NCBI GenBank assembly: GCA_023395515.1
Contig: JAEWZB010000029.1
Coordinates: 1 to 24,673 of the forward strand
Length of the DNA stretch: 24,673 nt
From: Bacillota bacterium
GTDB taxonomy: Bacteria > Bacillota > Syntrophomonadia > Syntrophomonadales > Syntrophomonadaceae
Direction: 5' to 3'
How positions within the stretch are numbered: the first letter of the stretch is position 1; every line of letters starts with the position of its first letter. This document shows positions 21,288 through 24,673 of the stretch, in pieces. The notes beneath the pieces were generated by a model, which had not been told where the DNA came from, did no database searches, and was given only the letters and a program-made list of their open reading frames with translations. The position numbers were made by a program, and so were the translations under genes.

Positions 21288-22085
21288 ATGTCATATAGAG
21301 AAAAAGAATTTAAAACTTTAATAATTACTTTTGAAGAACCGGGCATTTTAATTATGCAATTAAATCGCCCCAAAGCTTTTAATGCCGTTAATATGCAATT
21401 ACTGGAAGATTCCTATGAAGCATTATGTGGAGCCAATGATGATCCTGAAGTAAAGGCTATAATCATTACCGGTAACGAAAACGCTTTTGCCGCTGGTGCA
21501 GACTTAAGAGCTGTAGCAGGCTATAATGCGTTCGAAGCCAGAAACTTCTTGGACATGGTGCACAAAACTATATTCATGATCGAAGATAACCATAAACCGG
21601 TTATTACCGCAGTTAATGGTCTAGCCCTGGGTGGTGGACTAGAAATGGTAATGGCATCTGATGTTCGTATTGTTGCTGACAATGCTACTCTAGGCTTACC
21701 AGAAATTAACCTGGGTATTTTCCCTGGTGCCGGCGGAACCCAAAGATTTCCCCGCAATTCTTCCATATGTATAGCTAAACAGTACATATACACTGGCGAT
21801 TTCTTTGATGCTGCCACAGCAGAAAAGATCGGTTTAGTAAATATGGTAGTACCGGCTGCTGAAGTTATGGATACAGCTAAGAAATTTGCGAAGAAACTTT
21901 GCAGAAAGTCTCCTCTGGCTCTAAGAGAAGCTAAAAATGCGGTTAATATGTCCATGAATGTAGACATCAAAGCTGGCAGCCGCTTAGAACAACTAGGCTG
22001 GTCCATACTATTTTCTTCTGAGGATCAAAAAGAAGGAATGAATGCTTTCTTAGAAAATAGAAAAGCTGAATTCAAAGGTAAATAA
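21288..22085 (+). CDS. crt: Enoyl-CoA hydratase (crotonase)
   Basis: The 265-residue crotonase-fold enzyme hydrates crotonyl-CoA to 3-hydroxybutyryl-CoA. Motifs: LNRPKAFNAVN, AFAAGADLRAV (oxyanion-hole strand), NGLALGGGLEMVMASDV (first catalytic Glu), GLPEINLGIFPGAGGTQRF (second catalytic Glu and the GGTQR segment) and the C-terminal FLENRKAEFKGK. The stretch NSSICIAKQYIYTG after GGTQRFPR is less conserved than usual (commonly L-X-G-X-X-X-A-K). GAGGAGGG lies 8 nt upstream of the ATG. It is the product-consuming or substrate-supplying partner of Hbd in the same operon. Confidence 0.94.
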   Translation: MSYREKEFKTLIITFEEPGILIMQLNRPKAFNAVNMQLLEDSYEALCGANDDPEVKAIIITGNENAFAAGADLRAVAGYNAFEARNFLDMVHKTIFMIEDNHKPVITAVNGLALGGGLEMVMASDVRIVADNATLGLPEINLGIFPGAGGTQRFPRNSSICIAKQYIYTGDFFDAATAEKIGLVNMVVPAAEVMDTAKKFAKKLCRKSPLALREAKNAVNMSMNVDIKAGSRLEQLGWSILFSSEDQKEGMNAFLENRKAEFKGK

Positions 22086-22133
22086 ATAAGGTCTTAAGCT
22101 ATATCAGTCAGGCAGCTACGAATAACCACTCAC

Positions 22134-22151
22134 CCCTGTTTTTTAACAGGG
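22134..22151 (+). terminator. Stem-loop after crt
   Basis: CCCTGTT (22134-22140) and AACAGGG (22145-22151) flank four T residues, followed by CTTGTTCT. It is a short 7-bp stem and a weak terminator. Confidence 0.5.
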
Positions 22152-22209
22152 CTTGTTCTAAACTGTTTTTAAGCCTGATAAAGCTTTGGATAAACTAGAA
22201 CGGTAAATT

Positions 22210-22240
22210 AAAGAGGTTCCCTTGCGGAACCTCTTTTTCC
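22210..22240. terminator. Convergent intrinsic terminator between crt and pyk
   Basis: AAAGAGGTTCC (22210-22220) pairs perfectly with GGAACCTCTTT (22226-22236) over 11 bp with loop CTTGC. A T-tract follows on the plus strand, and A-T pairs at the stem base can supply U residues on the minus strand, so it may end both convergent operons. Confidence 0.85.
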
Positions 22241-22260
22241 ATATTCTATATTATTCTTTC

Positions 22261-24006
22261 CTAAACTACATGGGCAAAGCCGCTGTATATCTTGCCATGA
22301 GGGGTATCAATAGTAATAGGCATAGCGTCTTTTAATATAGTAGTAGCAGATTTTGCTCCTACTATAACGGGAATTTTAGCATTAAGCCCCATTATGGCCG
22401 CATTAGAAGTTAGTCCTCCTTCTTCGGCGATTAAGGCTGACATTTTATTTAAATAAGGAGCCAGGTAACTGTCTGCGGAGTTAGTTACCACAATATCTCC
22501 TGCCTCTATTTTAGCTACATCTTCCGGGCCTAAGATAACTTTAACTATTCCTTTCACCGGGTTGCCAATACCCATTCCTTCTACTAAAACATCGCCCAGA
22601 ACATGTACTTTTAATAAATTAGTGCCGCCGGATATACTGGCCGGAGCCCCCGCCGTAAGCACTAATAAATCTCCGTAGTTAATATATCCTTTTTCTAAAG
22701 CTCTGCTGATAGCTTCCTCAAATAAGTCATCCGTGCCTAATGTTTCATTAATGAGGACCGGATAAACTCCCCATACCATGGTTAAACGGTTGAGCATATT
22801 AACATCAGGTGTAGCTGCAATTATGTTGGCTTCGGGCCTATACTTAGCCACCATCTTGGAAGTAAGGCCGGTTCGGGTAGCAGTTATAATAGCGGCTGCT
22901 CCTAAACTCTCCGCGGTAGCACAAGTAGCATAACTTATAGCATCAGTAATCGATTGAGTACGGTTAATCCGTCTTTTTCTAAGCATTTCTGTATAAGATA
23001 AGGCTTCTTCCGCCCTTTTAGCAATCTTAGCCATAGTTTGCACTACCTCCAAGGGATATTTGCCGGCGGCAGTTTCACCTGAAAGCATTATGGCATCAGC
23101 ACCGTCAAAAATAGCATTAGCTACATCAGATACTTCCGCCCGGGTGGGACGTGGATTTACGATCATAGAATCTAACATTTGGGTAGCTATAATAACCATT
23201 TTCCCAGCCAGATTACACTGCTCAATAATCTTTTTTTGCACTAAGGGAACTTCTTCGACTGGTATTTCTACCCCTAAATCCCCCCTGGCTACCATAACTC
23301 CATCCGCAACCATAATAATATCAGTCAGGTTGTCAACACCCTCCTGGCTTTCTATTTTAGCTATAATCCCTATATCAGCATCCCTTTGCTCCAGAATTCT
23401 TCTAATGTCTAAAATGTCATCAGCACTGCGGACAAAAGAGGCGGCAATATAGTCAACCTGGTTATCTATGCCAAAATTAATATCCTCGGTATCCTTCTCA
23501 CTTAAAAAAGGCAGGTTAATGCGTACACCCGGTACATTAATCCCTTTTTTATTACCTAGCTGACCGCCGTTTATTACCCGGCAAACTATATCGCAATCTT
23601 TAATATCTTCCACTAATAGATTTAGCAAGCCATCCGACAATAATATAGTAGTACCAACTTTAATTTCTTGGGGCAGCCGGCTATAGGTAACTGATACTTC
23701 GTTCTTATTACCTAATATATCCCTGGTAGTTAAAACAAACTTTTGCCCACTTTCCAGATTAACCTGACCATTTTCCACATCCCTGGTTCTTATCTCCGGT
23801 CCTTTAGTATCCAGCATAATAGCTAAAGGACTGCCGCTTTCATGCATAGCTTGCCTTAAATTGCCAATTCTTCCGGCATGTTCTTCATAAGTCCCATGGG
23901 AGAAATTAAGCCGGGCTACATTCATGCCCGATTCTAACATGACCTTTAACATTTCCGTTTTTTCACAGGCTGGACCTATAGTACATATAATCTTAGTTTT
24001 TCTCAT
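22261..24006 (-). CDS. pyk: Pyruvate kinase with C-terminal PEP-utiliser-like domain
   Basis: The 581-residue enzyme converts phosphoenolpyruvate and ADP into pyruvate and ATP. The catalytic core has MRKTKIICTIGPAC, ARLNFSHG, MLDTKGPEIR, IIAKIESQEG (catalytic Lys), VMVARGDLGVEIP, IATQMLDSM, RPTRAEVSDVANAIFDGADA and MLSGETAAGKYP. The last ~110 residues form the extra domain of Bacillus-type enzymes, related to the phosphohistidine swivelling domain of PEP-utilising enzymes: EEGGLTSNAAIMGLNAKIPVIVG. The His of the usual GGLTSHAA is Asn here, so no phospho-transfer is expected. The ATG at 24006 follows GGTGG; an in-frame ATG 4 codons earlier has none. It lies 16 bp after pfkA, the same operon. 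Confidence 0.95.
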   Translation of the reverse strand: MRKTKIICTIGPACEKTEMLKVMLESGMNVARLNFSHGTYEEHAGRIGNLRQAMHESGSPLAIMLDTKGPEIRTRDVENGQVNLESGQKFVLTTRDILGNKNEVSVTYSRLPQEIKVGTTILLSDGLLNLLVEDIKDCDIVCRVINGGQLGNKKGINVPGVRINLPFLSEKDTEDINFGIDNQVDYIAASFVRSADDILDIRRILEQRDADIGIIAKIESQEGVDNLTDIIMVADGVMVARGDLGVEIPVEEVPLVQKKIIEQCNLAGKMVIIATQMLDSMIVNPRPTRAEVSDVANAIFDGADAIMLSGETAAGKYPLEVVQTMAKIAKRAEEALSYTEMLRKRRINRTQSITDAISYATCATAESLGAAAIITATRTGLTSKMVAKYRPEANIIAATPDVNMLNRLTMVWGVYPVLINETLGTDDLFEEAISRALEKGYINYGDLLVLTAGAPASISGGTNLLKVHVLGDVLVEGMGIGNPVKGIVKVILGPEDVAKIEAGDIVVTNSADSYLAPYLNKMSALIAEEGGLTSNAAIMGLNAKIPVIVGAKSATTILKDAMPITIDTPHGKIYSGFAHVV

Positions 24007-24022
24007 GCTCCACCTCATTAAT

Positions 24023-24673
24023 TTATATCGAAAGTATCCGAGCTATTTCAAACATTTCTAAACTCGGAGTCCTATGACCATGTATTATTTCTGTTAAAGG
24101 AATCGCATGAATCCTCTCCGTATAAGAAGCTACCATAATATTTCGCGTTCCTCCATCTATAAAATCAATCGCAGCTTTACCTAAAGAGGAAGCCAGGATT
24201 CGGTCATAAGCAGTTGGGGTTCCGCCCCGCTGCACATGGCCCAAGATGGTAACTCTTACATCTTGTCCGGTTTTTTCCTCAATAACATCCTTTAACTCCA
24301 TTACCGGGTATACTCCTTCGGCTACGATAATAATACTGTGCAGCTTGCCCCGCTTACTGCCCTGATTTATTTTGCTGACTACCATATCTAAATCAGGTTC
24401 AATTTCCGGTATTAAAATAGATTCCGCGCCCCCGGCTACACCTGACGCTAAGGCTAATTCGCCGCAATTATGTCCCATAACTTCTATAATAAATACTCGC
24501 CCATGACTAGTAGCAGTATCCCGGATGCGGTTAACCGCTTCTAATACGGTATTAACGGCTGTATCAAAGCCTATAGCCTTGGTATAGACAATATCATTAT
24601 CAATACTGGCCGGAATCCCGATAACATTAATTCCTAATTTAGAAAACTCATATCCTCCCGTTAAACTTCCATT
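24023..24673 (-). CDS. pfkA: 6-phosphofructokinase, C-terminal part (runs off the window)
   Basis: The window holds about 216 C-terminal residues; the N-terminus lies beyond 24673. Visible motifs: GIPASIDNDI (substrate loop, usually TIDND), GFDTAVNTVLEAV, RDTATSHGRVFIIEVMGHNCGELAL and GHVQRGGTPTAYDRI (conserved Arg). The enzyme phosphorylates fructose 6-phosphate in glycolysis. In the common MGR motif Arg is replaced by His (MGHNCG), which might affect substrate binding. The ATP-versus-PPi determinant near residue 104 is outside the window. It is upstream of pyk in the usual clostridial/bacillar order and shares its transcript. Confidence 0.9.
   Translation of the reverse strand, partial: NGSLTGGYEFSKLGINVIGIPASIDNDIVYTKAIGFDTAVNTVLEAVNRIRDTATSHGRVFIIEVMGHNCGELALASGVAGGAESILIPEIEPDLDMVVSKINQGSKRGKLHSIIIVAEGVYPVMELKDVIEEKTGQDVRVTILGHVQRGGTPTAYDRILASSLGKAAIDFIDGGTRNIMVASYTERIHAIPLTEIIHGHRTPSLEMFEIARILSI

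Noticed and set aside
21740..21790. Compensated frameshift in crt at NSSICIAKQ
   Set aside because: The stretch is atypical, but neither alternative frame restores the usual sequence and the flanks are intact, so it is probably natural variation.
1..24673. CRISPR array or insertion sequence with terminal repeats
   Set aside because: No regularly spaced direct repeats of CRISPR size and no intact transposase gene are visible in the window.

Overview
The window comes from a low- to mid-GC Gram-positive bacterium, most likely an anaerobic clostridial Firmicute. The supports are strong GGAGG-type ribosome binding sites, intrinsic terminators with U-tracts, a sigma-54 regulator next to 3-hydroxybutyryl-CoA dehydrogenase and crotonase genes (as in butyrate or crotonate metabolisers), a pfkA-pyk pair, a two-[4Fe-4S] ferredoxin and an Erm-type methylase. 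I cannot name the species. Everything here is read by eye from sequence; no database search was run.

Positions 1-6.6 kb are accessory DNA, all on the minus strand. A sacsin-like GHKL ATPase gene (1175-4255) overlaps by 4 bp a gene joining an AlbA_2/Schlafen-like domain to a possible PD-(D/E)XK-like domain. Upstream lie a gene with HEPN-like features (4700-5824), a DUF1413-like gene broken by one ochre stop (5932-6171) and a frameshifted excisionase-like HTH gene (6291-6571). A stray tRNA 3' end followed by a terminator (6847-6917) looks like an old integration scar. This region could be a decaying defence or mobile island.

Positions 7-11.4 kb hold an XRE regulator with its probable operator, a DUF488 gene and a MarR regulator downstream of two paralogous four-helix membrane proteins. 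The MarR and membrane-protein promoters share one operator design, and in the second it sits in a 38-bp perfect palindrome. A fragment of a second DUF488 gene (10977-11055) flanks this block. A two-[4Fe-4S] ferredoxin gene follows.

Positions 11.4-15.1 kb hold an OmpR-type two-component system, a divergent small gene and an Erm-like rRNA methylase. Eleven-bp tandem repeats, consensus TTCNGTTTAA, occur before the ferredoxin, the response regulator and the small gene, which suggests one regulon. The erm gene has a textbook-like attenuator: promoter, 9-codon leader MCAAIRIRK carrying an Arg-X-Arg arrest-type motif, and an intrinsic terminator whose 5' arm starts at the leader stop codon.

Positions 15.3-24.7 kb look like core or metabolic sequence: an EAL-CBS-GGDEF cyclic-di-GMP protein, a small membrane protein, a molybdopterin-binding (Mop) protein, a secreted peptidoglycan-binding-like protein, a PAS-containing sigma-54 activator, hbd and crt behind a clear -24/-12 promoter with upstream dyads, and convergent pyk and pfkA (pfkA runs off the right edge).
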